This document shows positions 24,841 to 32,692 of a stretch of 64,000 nt of DNA, in pieces. Every line of letters starts with the position of its first letter. Positions within the stretch are counted from its first letter, which is position 1. The DNA comes from Trinickia terrae. Its GTDB lineage: Bacteria; Pseudomonadota; Gammaproteobacteria; Burkholderiales; Burkholderiaceae. A program made the position numbers and the translations under genes. The notes under the pieces are model-generated. The model was not told the origin of the DNA and did no database searches. It saw nothing but the letters and a program-made list of their open reading frames with translations. The stretch is from the NCBI RefSeq assembly GCF_005144415.1, contig NZ_SWJE01000008.1:186001-250000 (forward strand). The letters are read 5' to 3'.

Positions 24841-26123
24841 AGCGCTTTTCCGAGCTGATCAGGCTGGTCGCGATTGCCATCGGCATGGCGGTTTCGATCA
24901 CCTGCAATACCGTCCTGGCGTCGCTATTCGCCTATGTCGACATCCCGGCATTTTATGTGTCGCTCGTCGTCGCGGGCGTGGCGATGATCGTGATCGTGCT
25001 GTGCTTTGCCGAGCTGTCTTCCAAGTTCCCCGGCGCGATCGGGATCAGGGCCTTCACCAAGGCGGCTTTCGGCAACCGGTTTTCCCTGGCCGTGACGCTG
25101 TTTTACATCTGCATGGTCATGCTGATGGGAGGGCTGGAGATTTTCCTGTGTCACCTGCTCCTGCGGCAGCTGCTCCCGGGGACGTGGGCTATCGGGTTGC
25201 TTGTCTTCCTGCTCGCTTCGATCGTCGTCGTGAACCTGAGAGGCTATGAGTTGTCGATGCGCTTCCAGATCGTCATGGCATTGCTGGTGGTCTGCATGAT
25301 GATCGGCTTGTCGATGATGGGCATGAACCCCGATGCGGTCTCGCAGCCCGCACGGAGTCATAGCGACTGGCTGCACAGCGTGCCCAGTGCGTTGTTTCTC
25401 TTTGTCGGGGTGGAATGGGCCGTGATGCACGTGACTCGGCACGACGCGTTCAAGCGAACCCTGCCCCAGGCGCTGGTCGTCTCGGTGCTGCTTACCGGCG
25501 CGCTATATGGCCTGCTCGGCTCGGCCCTGGGCTCGCAGTTTTCGATAGACCAGATCCCGCTGTTGAAATTGCCGCACCTGGAGTTGGCCAAGAAGACGCA
25601 TGCCCAGTCCGCGATTCTCGTCGTGACCTTATTGAGCCTGTTTGCGATGTTGACCAACTTCAATGTCGGTCTTTCCGGTGCGGCGCGCATGCTTTACAGC
25701 CTGGCCCGCGAGGGCGAGATTCCGGTCTGGTTCGCCAAGCTGCAGGGCAAAAGTCTCGCTCCGCAAAACGCGATTCTTTTTATCAGCGCATCCGTGATCG
25801 CCGCGGTACCGATCATGGCCAGCGACGCGCTCAGCGGCTATATCAGTCTATTGCTCGGGCTTCATCTCTGTATCGTCTACGGTTTCGTGCTGGTCGCCTG
25901 GCTGCAATTGCGGAGAAAAAAGGATCGGCGAGGCATTCAGCTTCCCATATCCCGCTACGTCGTCACGCCCGTCTTCCTGCTGCTGGCGGTGATCGTCGTT
26001 GGCGCCTTCGTGGACGTAGGGAGCTCCGCCGTCAAATTGATCCTGCTGGCCGAAGGCCTCGTTATCTCCGCCATTTGCATTAATCCGTTCAGTCGTCCCA
26101 TTTCTATCAAGACTCCCAAATGA
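24825..26123 (+). CDS. APC-superfamily amino acid/polyamine permease
   Basis: A 432-residue protein with about twelve membrane segments and an APC-type pattern (PGAIGIRAFTKAAFGNRFS, NVGLSGAARMLYSLAREGEIP). It most likely carries an amino acid or amine across the inner membrane. In this operon it could import the amino donor or amine precursor, or move the product out. ATG at 24825 overlaps the SCP2-like gene and its own stop overlaps the next start by ATGA, giving strong coupling. The substrate is not readable. Confidence 0.85.
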   Translation: MGHLLKRFSELIRLVAIAIGMAVSITCNTVLASLFAYVDIPAFYVSLVVAGVAMIVIVLCFAELSSKFPGAIGIRAFTKAAFGNRFSLAVTLFYICMVMLMGGLEIFLCHLLLRQLLPGTWAIGLLVFLLASIVVVNLRGYELSMRFQIVMALLVVCMMIGLSMMGMNPDAVSQPARSHSDWLHSVPSALFLFVGVEWAVMHVTRHDAFKRTLPQALVVSVLLTGALYGLLGSALGSQFSIDQIPLLKLPHLELAKKTHAQSAILVVTLLSLFAMLTNFNVGLSGAARMLYSLAREGEIPVWFAKLQGKSLAPQNAILFISASVIAAVPIMASDALSGYISLLLGLHLCIVYGFVLVAWLQLRRKKDRRGIQLPISRYVVTPVFLLLAVIVVGAFVDVGSSAVKLILLAEGLVISAICINPFSRPISIKTPK

Positions 26124-27058
26124 CCGATGTAATTGCAAGCAATTCCGAGCTGATCGAGACTCCCGCCGGCAGCGAGGTAATGGAGAAATTTATTGCCGAC
26201 GGGTGGAATCCGGATCGCTTCGACATCCAGAGCTGGCTGGAGCGCACCCCCTGGCGCAATCTGAAGGGGACGAAGTACGGAATCGACCCGGACCAGGCGC
26301 GGACCCATTCGGCCGTGCGCGACGACCGTCTCGTGAATCAGATCTACAAGCTCGATATCGCCACCTTCCTGACCGCGGAACGCGTGTCCTACTTGGGCAT
26401 TTCCAAGCTGGTCGGGCATTCGCCGGACGAAGCGTCGGCTGTTTTTCTCGCCACGCAGACGGTCGACGAGGCCCGGCATTACGAAATCTTCAGTCAGCGC
26501 CTCGCGGAGTTCGGCGTGTCGCCGCAACAGCGCGACCAGATGATGCAGGACGTGACGACGAAGGAAATGCGCAAGTTCTATGACCTGATCGCGGAGCAGG
26601 TGGACAAGGGGGACTTTGCTTCCGCGATGATGGCGCACAACATCGTGCTGGAGGGCATGGCCTATCCGATCTACCGCTACGAATCCGCGTATTGGTCGGC
26701 CTTCGATCCGTCGTTGACGCAGCTGATTCGCGGCGCGTTTGCCGACGAAGTGCACCACGTCAAATTCGGCGAAGCGATCATCAAGCGCTATACCAAGCTC
26801 GGAGACGAGTCGCGCAACCGGATGCTGCGTCTCGCGGGGGAGTTCCATCAACTGATGACCGACGTGTTCGAGGCGACCATCCAGCACTACATCCACTTGT
26901 ACCAGCTGGTGGCGAACGAATACATGGATCTGATCGGCGGCATCGAGATTTTCCGTGGCAAGACCATGCGCGATGTGTCCGAGGTCGATCAGGTCAGGAT
27001 CTTGCTGAGCGAAATCCAAATCGAGCATCAAACCCGCATGCAGCGGATAGGACTGTAA
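26120..27058 (+). CDS. R2-like ferritin-superfamily diiron protein
   Basis: A 312-residue soluble helical protein with the carboxylate-bridged diiron pattern of ribonucleotide-reductase-R2-like oxidases: E87 (TAERVS), E117-x2-H120 (DEARHY), E178 (LEGMAY) and E210-x2-H213 (DEVHHVKFGE). There is no R2 radical-transfer context and no large subunit nearby, so a tailoring oxidase or oxygenase is more likely than nucleotide reduction. Soluble proteins of this type hydroxylate, desaturate or N-oxygenate small molecules. The ATGA overlap with the permease and the 17-base gap to the AlkB-like gene place it in the biosynthetic operon. Confidence 0.83.
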   Translation: MTDVIASNSELIETPAGSEVMEKFIADGWNPDRFDIQSWLERTPWRNLKGTKYGIDPDQARTHSAVRDDRLVNQIYKLDIATFLTAERVSYLGISKLVGHSPDEASAVFLATQTVDEARHYEIFSQRLAEFGVSPQQRDQMMQDVTTKEMRKFYDLIAEQVDKGDFASAMMAHNIVLEGMAYPIYRYESAYWSAFDPSLTQLIRGAFADEVHHVKFGEAIIKRYTKLGDESRNRMLRLAGEFHQLMTDVFEATIQHYIHLYQLVANEYMDLIGGIEIFRGKTMRDVSEVDQVRILLSEIQIEHQTRMQRIGL

Positions 27059-27075
27059 CGGCTAGGAGCTCTTGC

Positions 27076-28119
27076 ATGTCCCGATACATTGCCTTTTTTC
27101 TTCCGGCGCTCGTCAACTACGCGGTCTTCTGGTGGCTGCCGCACGCCGGCGGCAGAATCGATTTTGCCTATGCGACGCTGTTGTTTATCTTCGTGGCGAT
27201 TCCGCTATTGGATCTGCTGCCGAATCCGATGATCGGGGAAGACAAGCGGCCCTCGTGGCACAGAGCGGTTGCGGAAAAGGTCATTCCCGTATTGAGCCTG
27301 CCGGTGCAGTTCGGGAACGTCTTTTTTTTCGCCTGGTATATCCACGGCAACGCCTTGGGCGTCCTGGATACGCTGATCGTGCTGCTGACGGCCGGAATCC
27401 TGTCGGCGCTTTACGGCCAAAACCCTGCGCACGAATTGATTCACCACCGCACTCGCTTCGAGCGAGTCGTCGGGATCGCGCTGTTCTCCACCAGCTTCTA
27501 TACCGGGGCGAAACTGGCCCACTTGCACAGCCACCACGTGCTTGTCGCCACGCCGCAGGATCCGACCTCGGCAGGCTATGGCAAGACGCTCTATCAGTTC
27601 CTGCCTGGCGCGATTGCCGTGAATCTGTTCGGATGGTGGGGCGGCGACGAGGGAAAGAATGTGCGGCAGAGCCGGAAAATCGTTGTCGAGAATATCGGCG
27701 GATATCTGGCCAGCGCTTGCCTCGCGCTGCTCATTTTTTATGGCTTCGGCATCAAATCCCTGGTGTTCTTTGTTCTGCAATCGTTCTTGAGCATCCTGGT
27801 TCTGGAGATGATGAACTTCATCGGACACTACGGCCTTGAGCGGAAGTCGAGCGTTGCCGGCGAACGAGAGGTCATTTCGGAATGCCATGCCTGGGATTGC
27901 GACATGTGGTTCAGCAACCTGGTCCTGATCAACGTGCAGAAGCATTCCGATCATCATCTTCATCCGAACAAGGAGTACTCGGAACTGAATTGCACGAAGA
28001 ACAGCCCGCGCCTGCCCTTGAGCTATCCCTTGCTCTTTCTGCTGACCTTGGTGCCGTCGCTGTGGCGCCATGTCATCCATCCGCATCTCGATGCCTATCG
28101 GGCGGTTCAGAATCCATGA
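27076..28119 (+). CDS. Second AlkB-type membrane hydroxylase/desaturase
   Basis: A 347-residue membrane protein with the full set of AlkB-like histidine boxes: HELIHH (119-124), HLHSHH (149-154, continuing VLVATP), NFIGHYG and QKHSDHH-LHP. It resembles alkane monooxygenases more closely than the minus-strand homologue at 16469. It probably oxidises the terminal or internal part of the fatty chain. An AGGAG site precedes the ATG, and the stop overlaps the PF10118-protein start (ATGA). Electrons may come from the ferredoxin-reductase at 17654. No rubredoxin gene is present. Confidence 0.87.
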   Translation: MSRYIAFFLPALVNYAVFWWLPHAGGRIDFAYATLLFIFVAIPLLDLLPNPMIGEDKRPSWHRAVAEKVIPVLSLPVQFGNVFFFAWYIHGNALGVLDTLIVLLTAGILSALYGQNPAHELIHHRTRFERVVGIALFSTSFYTGAKLAHLHSHHVLVATPQDPTSAGYGKTLYQFLPGAIAVNLFGWWGGDEGKNVRQSRKIVVENIGGYLASACLALLIFYGFGIKSLVFFVLQSFLSILVLEMMNFIGHYGLERKSSVAGEREVISECHAWDCDMWFSNLVLINVQKHSDHHLHPNKEYSELNCTKNSPRLPLSYPLLFLLTLVPSLWRHVIHPHLDAYRAVQNP

Positions 28120-28991
28120 ACAAAACATACAGCCATACTCCGGTTCCGCTCGACTTTCCGGTGCCGGAATTCGATTTCGCCGGCTGCGATGCTCGGAGGT
28201 GGAACGGCGGGTCAGCCGTCAAGAGCCACTTCTGGAACACCTTCTCCAGCCTGCTGCCGAATATCGAGTTCTGCGCGATCGTGACGCTGCTGCCGATCGT
28301 CAAGCGCATCGACGACGCCAAGCTCAACATGGAGACTTCCCAGTTCTGCCGGCAGGAGGGCGAGCACGGCAATGCGCACTCGAGATTCAACGCGCAACGC
28401 CTGCACCCCGACTATCCGTTCTTGACACGGATGGAGTCGTGGGAGCGCTCGCTGTTCAAGCGCCTTTCGATATGGCTTCCCTTGAACTGGAATCTGGCCT
28501 TGTTCGTCGCGGTCGAGCACTGGACCGCCGCGTTTTCCCATTTCGGCCTGCAGCGGCCGGACGACTGGTTTTCGGAGTGCGACCCGACGATGTTCAGCTT
28601 GTGGGAATGGCATGCGGTCGAGGAGCTGGCGCATAAGTCGGTGTGCTTCGATATCTTTCGATATTTCGGGGGATCGTACTTTTCGCGCGTTGCCGGAATG
28701 GTGCTGTTGCTGGCGCTCATCATGCTGCCGGGCATATTCGCGAGAATGGCGTATCTCTTCTGGAAGGACGGGATTTTTTTCAAGCCGGCAACCTACAAGG
28801 GACTGTTCTCGTATTTGTTTTCCCGGACCGGCGTCCTGAGGACGACCTTCCTCGATTTCCTGGGATATTTCAGGCTCGGATACAACCCCTGGAATCTCGA
28901 CAGCAGGCCTTTGATCTCGGCCTGGGAGAGCAGGAATCCGGTTGCGTCGTCCGTATCGGCCCCCCAGCCGGCCTCGTCGCCGGATAAATAG
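28116..28991 (+). CDS. PF10118-type 'metal-dependent hydrolase', likely diiron protein
   Basis: A 291-residue protein of the COG3687/PF10118 family, annotated in databases as a predicted metal-dependent hydrolase. The ligand pattern visible here is E51, E81-x2-H84 (EGEHGNAH), E134 (AVEHW) and E170-x2-H173 (VEELAHKS), with extra H88 and H166. That is the spacing of a ferritin-type diiron site, so an oxidase or oxygenase is at least as likely as a hydrolase. It also has a hydrophobic segment (VAGMVLLLALIMLPGIFA, about 190-207). It is the last gene of the long operon, ending 37 bases before the tetR gene. Confidence 0.75.
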   Translation: MNKTYSHTPVPLDFPVPEFDFAGCDARRWNGGSAVKSHFWNTFSSLLPNIEFCAIVTLLPIVKRIDDAKLNMETSQFCRQEGEHGNAHSRFNAQRLHPDYPFLTRMESWERSLFKRLSIWLPLNWNLALFVAVEHWTAAFSHFGLQRPDDWFSECDPTMFSLWEWHAVEELAHKSVCFDIFRYFGGSYFSRVAGMVLLLALIMLPGIFARMAYLFWKDGIFFKPATYKGLFSYLFSRTGVLRTTFLDFLGYFRLGYNPWNLDSRPLISAWESRNPVASSVSAPQPASSPDK

Positions 28992-29002
28992 TTTGCCGTA
29001 TA

Positions 29003-29018
29003 TAGCACGGGTGTGCTA
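29003..29018. promoter_or_regulatory. TetR operator, copy 1
   Basis: TAGCAC, GGGT, GTGCTA: the same half-sites and 4-base spacing as the large palindrome at 29682-29709. It ends 10 bases before the tetR start, so it should mediate autorepression. Confidence 0.75.
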
Positions 29019-29028
29019 AATTTCTCGC

Positions 29029-29649
29029 ATGAGTACATTGACCCGTAAAAGCGAAACCACCTTCGCCTTCATTGTCTCGGCGGCGCTCGAGATGGCGGCG
29101 GCCGAGGGTATCGGCAAATTGTCGTTGGGCGAAGTGGCGAAGCGCCTGGGAATCAGCAAGAGCGGCGTCTTCGCTCGGGTCGGTTCGCTCGAAGCGCTCC
29201 AGGAGGCGGTGCTCGACGAATCCGACCGCCGCTTTTTCGCCGAGGTGTTCCAGCCCGCCTTGGCGTTGCCGGCGGGTTTGCCGAGGCTGGATGCGATGGT
29301 GGCGGGATGGATAAAGCGGGCCGCCGACGCCGATTCGGCGGTCGCCTGCATCTATACGGCCGGCGCCTTCGAATTCGACGATCTCGACAGCCCATTGCGG
29401 GAGCGTTTGCAGGAGGGGGTCGTGCGCTCGCGCGCGGTCATGCGGCGTACCGTGCTGCAGGCGATGGAACTGGGGCATCTCAGGCCGGATACGGATCCCG
29501 AGCAGCTCGTATTCGAAATCTCCAGCCTGATCGTAGGCTTGATGCACGAGGTTCGCTTCATGCGCGATCCGAGCGCCGAGCAGCGCATGAGAGGCGCTTA
29601 CGGTCGGCTCATCGCGACCTATAAGAGCTTGAGTTATCAAGGTAATTAA
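29029..29649 (+). CDS. TetR-family repressor of the efflux operon
   Basis: A 206-residue protein. The N-terminal helix-turn-helix (LSLGEVAKRLGISKSGVFAR) is typical of TetR. The ligand domain includes a C-terminal region of the kind found in TetR_C-type proteins. It sits between the biosynthetic operon and the EmrAB-OMF pump. Matching palindromes lie just upstream of its own start and in front of the pump operon. The clear model is autorepression plus repression of the pump, relieved by the pathway product. This rests on operator placement and has not been tested. Confidence 0.88.
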   Translation: MSTLTRKSETTFAFIVSAALEMAAAEGIGKLSLGEVAKRLGISKSGVFARVGSLEALQEAVLDESDRRFFAEVFQPALALPAGLPRLDAMVAGWIKRAADADSAVACIYTAGAFEFDDLDSPLRERLQEGVVRSRAVMRRTVLQAMELGHLRPDTDPEQLVFEISSLIVGLMHEVRFMRDPSAEQRMRGAYGRLIATYKSLSYQGN

Positions 29650-29678
29650 GCCCGTCCGGTTTCGCCGGGCGTTTTTTT
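29650..29678 (+). terminator. Rho-independent terminator after tetR
   Basis: Stem GCCCG/CGGGC with an 11-base loop, followed by G and seven Ts, beginning directly at the end of the tetR stop codon. It separates tetR transcription from the pump operon. Confidence 0.8.
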
Positions 29679-29681
29679 GGT

Positions 29682-29709
29682 CACATTTAGCACACGTGTG
29701 CTAAATGTG
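29682..29709. promoter_or_regulatory. TetR operator, copy 2: perfect 28-bp palindrome
   Basis: Every base of this 28-bp stretch pairs with its mirror. The core is TAGCAC, ACGT, GTGCTA at 29688-29703, flanked by CACATT and AATGTG. It lies 117 bases upstream of the membrane fusion protein start, between the tetR terminator and the pump operon. It is the best operator candidate in the window. Confidence 0.8.
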
Positions 29710-29826
29710 GCGGTAGTAGGTCTTTACTCAGAGATTTCATCGGATCGGTAACGGTTGCCAGCCTCGTCGAGGCGCCCCGCAATACTCCCCGGCCTTGCCG
29801 GAATTACTCAATTTTTGGAGCGTCAT

Positions 29827-30993
29827 ATGTCAACTTCGCGCACGCAAACAGAGCCGGCGTTCACCCCTGCCGGCGTCGCGAGATCCCCGGCCGTCTCGCT
29901 TGTCGAGCCGTCCCAGCCCGAGCCGTCGGCCAAGGCGCCGCCCAACCGGCGCGTATTGATCATCGCAGCCCTCTTTGCGATGGCGGCCATCGGGGCCGGC
30001 GGCAGGATGTGGTGGAAGAGCCATTACTTCGTCGAAACGGACGATGCGTATGTGGCGGGCCATGTTCATCCTGTCTCGACCCGGATCGCCGGTGTCGTTT
30101 CCGCTGTGCTGATCAAGGACAACCAGACCGTTCGCAAGGGCGACGTGATCGCGGAGCTGGATCCGGCCGATCAGCGCGTGAAGGTGGAGCAGATCGAGGC
30201 GCAGATCGGCACGGCCGAGCAGCAAGTGATCCAGGCCGATGCCAGGATCGCGCAGGCGCGGGCGCAGGCCAACGGCGCGACGGCCCAGGTGGCGCAATCG
30301 GCTGCCGAGCTCCAGCGGGCCAGGCAGGACGCGGATCGCTACGGCCAGCTCTACAGCACGCAAATGAAGGCGGTCTCGAAGTCGGAATTCGATGCCGCGA
30401 ACGCGAAGCTCGCAAGCGCCACGGCCGATCTCTCGGCGCGTCGTGACAGCGTGTCCGCGGCGCAGGCCCAGATCGGGGCGGAACAGGCGTCGCGCGACGT
30501 CATCAAGGCGCAGATCCAGGTCTTGAAAGCGCAGCTGAAGGAAGCGCAGCAGCAGCTCGCCTACAACCGCATTGTCGCGCCGGTCTCGGGACGCATCGGC
30601 AAGCGCACGATCGAAGTGGGCATGCGCGTGGAGCCGGGGCAGCAATTGGCGGCGATCGTCCAGGAGGACGTGTGGGTCGTCGCCAATTTCAAGGAAACGC
30701 AACTGGAGGGCCTGCGTTCGGGACAGCAAGTTGAGGTGAAGGTCGACACGATGCCGGACAAGCCGCTGATCGGCCGCATCGACAGTTTCGCTCCGGGGTC
30801 CGGCGCCCAATTCGCGCTGCTTCCGCCCGACAACGCGACCGGGAATTTCACCAAGATCGTGCAGCGCATTCCCGTCAAGATCGTCCTGCGTCCGGAAGAC
30901 ATAGCGGCGCTGGACGGGCGTCTGGTGCCGGGCATGTCCGCGTTGGCCGAAGTGAAGCTCAGCCAGCCGGAACACGCCAAGTCGGCAAGCTAG
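29827..30993 (+). CDS. EmrA/HlyD-type membrane fusion protein
   Basis: A 388-residue periplasmic adaptor. It has a short cytoplasmic N-terminus, one membrane anchor (VLIIAALFAMAAIGAGG), a biotinyl-lipoyl-like half (DDAYVAGHVHPVSTRIAG), a long coiled-coil hairpin (about 110-220, rich in Ala/Gln) and the second lipoyl half (NRIVAPVSGRIGKRTIEVG). It links the inner-membrane EmrB-type pump to the outer-membrane channel. ATG at 29827 is preceded by GGAGC. It is the first gene of the pump operon behind the 28-bp palindrome. Confidence 0.9.
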   Translation: MSTSRTQTEPAFTPAGVARSPAVSLVEPSQPEPSAKAPPNRRVLIIAALFAMAAIGAGGRMWWKSHYFVETDDAYVAGHVHPVSTRIAGVVSAVLIKDNQTVRKGDVIAELDPADQRVKVEQIEAQIGTAEQQVIQADARIAQARAQANGATAQVAQSAAELQRARQDADRYGQLYSTQMKAVSKSEFDAANAKLASATADLSARRDSVSAAQAQIGAEQASRDVIKAQIQVLKAQLKEAQQQLAYNRIVAPVSGRIGKRTIEVGMRVEPGQQLAAIVQEDVWVVANFKETQLEGLRSGQQVEVKVDTMPDKPLIGRIDSFAPGSGAQFALLPPDNATGNFTKIVQRIPVKIVLRPEDIAALDGRLVPGMSALAEVKLSQPEHAKSAS

Positions 30994-31003
30994 GAGCGGC
31001 GTC

Positions 31004-32614
31004 ATGACGAATTCAGTGCAACTCCGGACCCCGGCCGCCGCCGCTGCGCCGCCGGCCGGCGGCGTTCGAATCGAGCCGCGCACGTGGGTCGCCGTCGCCG
31101 CCGTCATGTTGGGGGCGTTCATGGCCGTGCTCGATATCCAGATCACCAATTCCTCGCTGAAGGACATTCTCGGCACGCTGTCAGCCACGCAGGAAGAGGG
31201 GTCATGGATCTCGACCGCTTACCTGGTTGCTGAAATCGTCGTCATTCCGTTGACGGCCATGTTCCGCCGTGTGTTCGGAATGCGCGCCTACATCATGGGC
31301 ACCACGGCCCTGTTCCTGCTGTTTTCCACGCTGTGCGGCGCGACCTGGAGCCTGCACAGCATGATCCTGTTCCGGATGCTGCAGGGTTTTGCAGGGGGCG
31401 CTCTGATTCCGATGGCGATGATGATGGTCATGGAGAAACTGCCGGCATCCAAGCGCTCGACCGGCCTGGCCATGTTCGGCTTGACCGCCACGCTGTCGCC
31501 GTCGCTGGGCCCCACTTTGGGCGGCTATATCAGCGACATTTACGGCTGGCCCGCGATCTTCTACATCAACTGGGCCCCGGGTCTGTTGCTGATCGCCGGC
31601 ATTGCCTATGGCCTCGACCGCGAGCCCATCCAACTCAGGAAATTGCTGAGCGCCGACTGGATCGGCATCGGCTTCATGGCGGTGGGCCTGGGTTCCCTCA
31701 CCGTATTTCTGGAAGAGGGCAATACCAACGACTGGCTCAATTCCTCGTTCATCGTCACGTTCGCGGGACTGGCTATCTTCGGCTTGTTGGGATGGGTCGT
31801 CACCAGCGCGGTGCGCAAGAACCCCTTCGTCAACCTGGGCCTCTACGGTCAGCGCAACTTTTTCGTCTCCGCCGTATTGTCGGCGGTGACGGGGATGGGG
31901 ATGTACGGTTCAGCATTCCTGCTGCCGCTGTTCCTGGGGCAGATCGCCGGCTACACCCCGATGCAGATCGGGGAGGTCATCATGTGGGCCGGTGTGCCGC
32001 AGTTCATGATCATGCCGGTTGTCGCCAGGATCTCCTCGAAAGTCGACAACCGCATCTTGTGCTCCATCGGCCTTGCGTTGTTTGGTACCTCCTGTCTGAT
32101 GAATTCGGGGATGGACGCGACCACCGGCTACGACCAGCTGTTCTATTCGCAGATCGTGCGCGCCGCCGGCCAGCCGTTCTTCATGGTGACGCTCGCCAAT
32201 TTTGCGATGCAGGGCATCGCGCCGCGCGACGTGCCCTCCGCCTCCAGCCTGTTCAACATGATGCGGAACCTGGGCGGCTCGATCGGGATTGCGCTGTTGG
32301 CGACCGCGCTGACCAATCGCGAGCACTTCCATTCGGCCAGGCTGGGGGAAGCCATTTCGCTCTATTCGGGCGCCACGCAACTGCGGCTCGAGCAGTTGAC
32401 CCGCGCGTTCGTCGCGCGCGGCGTCGATCCGGCGACCGCGGCCAACCAGGCGCTGCAGGCCATCGATATCGGGGTGCGCAGACAGGCCTACGTGATGGCC
32501 TACAACGACGGCTTTTTCGTCATCGGGCTGGCCCTGCTCGCGTGCATCGGCGTGATCTGGCTTGCCGACAGATTGACGGCGCCTTCGGAAGCCGGCGCGG
32601 AAGCGGGTCACTGA
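31004..32614 (+). CDS. EmrB/DHA2-type MFS efflux pump
   Basis: A 536-residue protein with 14 predicted membrane segments. It has the DHA2 signatures LDIQITNSSLKDI (motif D1-like), GSWISTAYLVAEIV and SLGPTLGGYISDIYGWPAIF (motif C-like). It exports hydrophobic compounds by proton antiport together with the adaptor upstream (10-base gap) and the outer-membrane channel downstream. A long-chain amine product would fit this class of pump. The cognate substrate is inferred from position only. Confidence 0.91.
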   Translation: MTNSVQLRTPAAAAAPPAGGVRIEPRTWVAVAAVMLGAFMAVLDIQITNSSLKDILGTLSATQEEGSWISTAYLVAEIVVIPLTAMFRRVFGMRAYIMGTTALFLLFSTLCGATWSLHSMILFRMLQGFAGGALIPMAMMMVMEKLPASKRSTGLAMFGLTATLSPSLGPTLGGYISDIYGWPAIFYINWAPGLLLIAGIAYGLDREPIQLRKLLSADWIGIGFMAVGLGSLTVFLEEGNTNDWLNSSFIVTFAGLAIFGLLGWVVTSAVRKNPFVNLGLYGQRNFFVSAVLSAVTGMGMYGSAFLLPLFLGQIAGYTPMQIGEVIMWAGVPQFMIMPVVARISSKVDNRILCSIGLALFGTSCLMNSGMDATTGYDQLFYSQIVRAAGQPFFMVTLANFAMQGIAPRDVPSASSLFNMMRNLGGSIGIALLATALTNREHFHSARLGEAISLYSGATQLRLEQLTRAFVARGVDPATAANQALQAIDIGVRRQAYVMAYNDGFFVIGLALLACIGVIWLADRLTAPSEAGAEAGH

Positions 32615-32692
32615 TGATCCGTCAGTCGCTCGCATCTTCTTCTGCCTCGGGCGGACGTCCCTCATAACACTCTTGAAGCAACTCATACGGTG

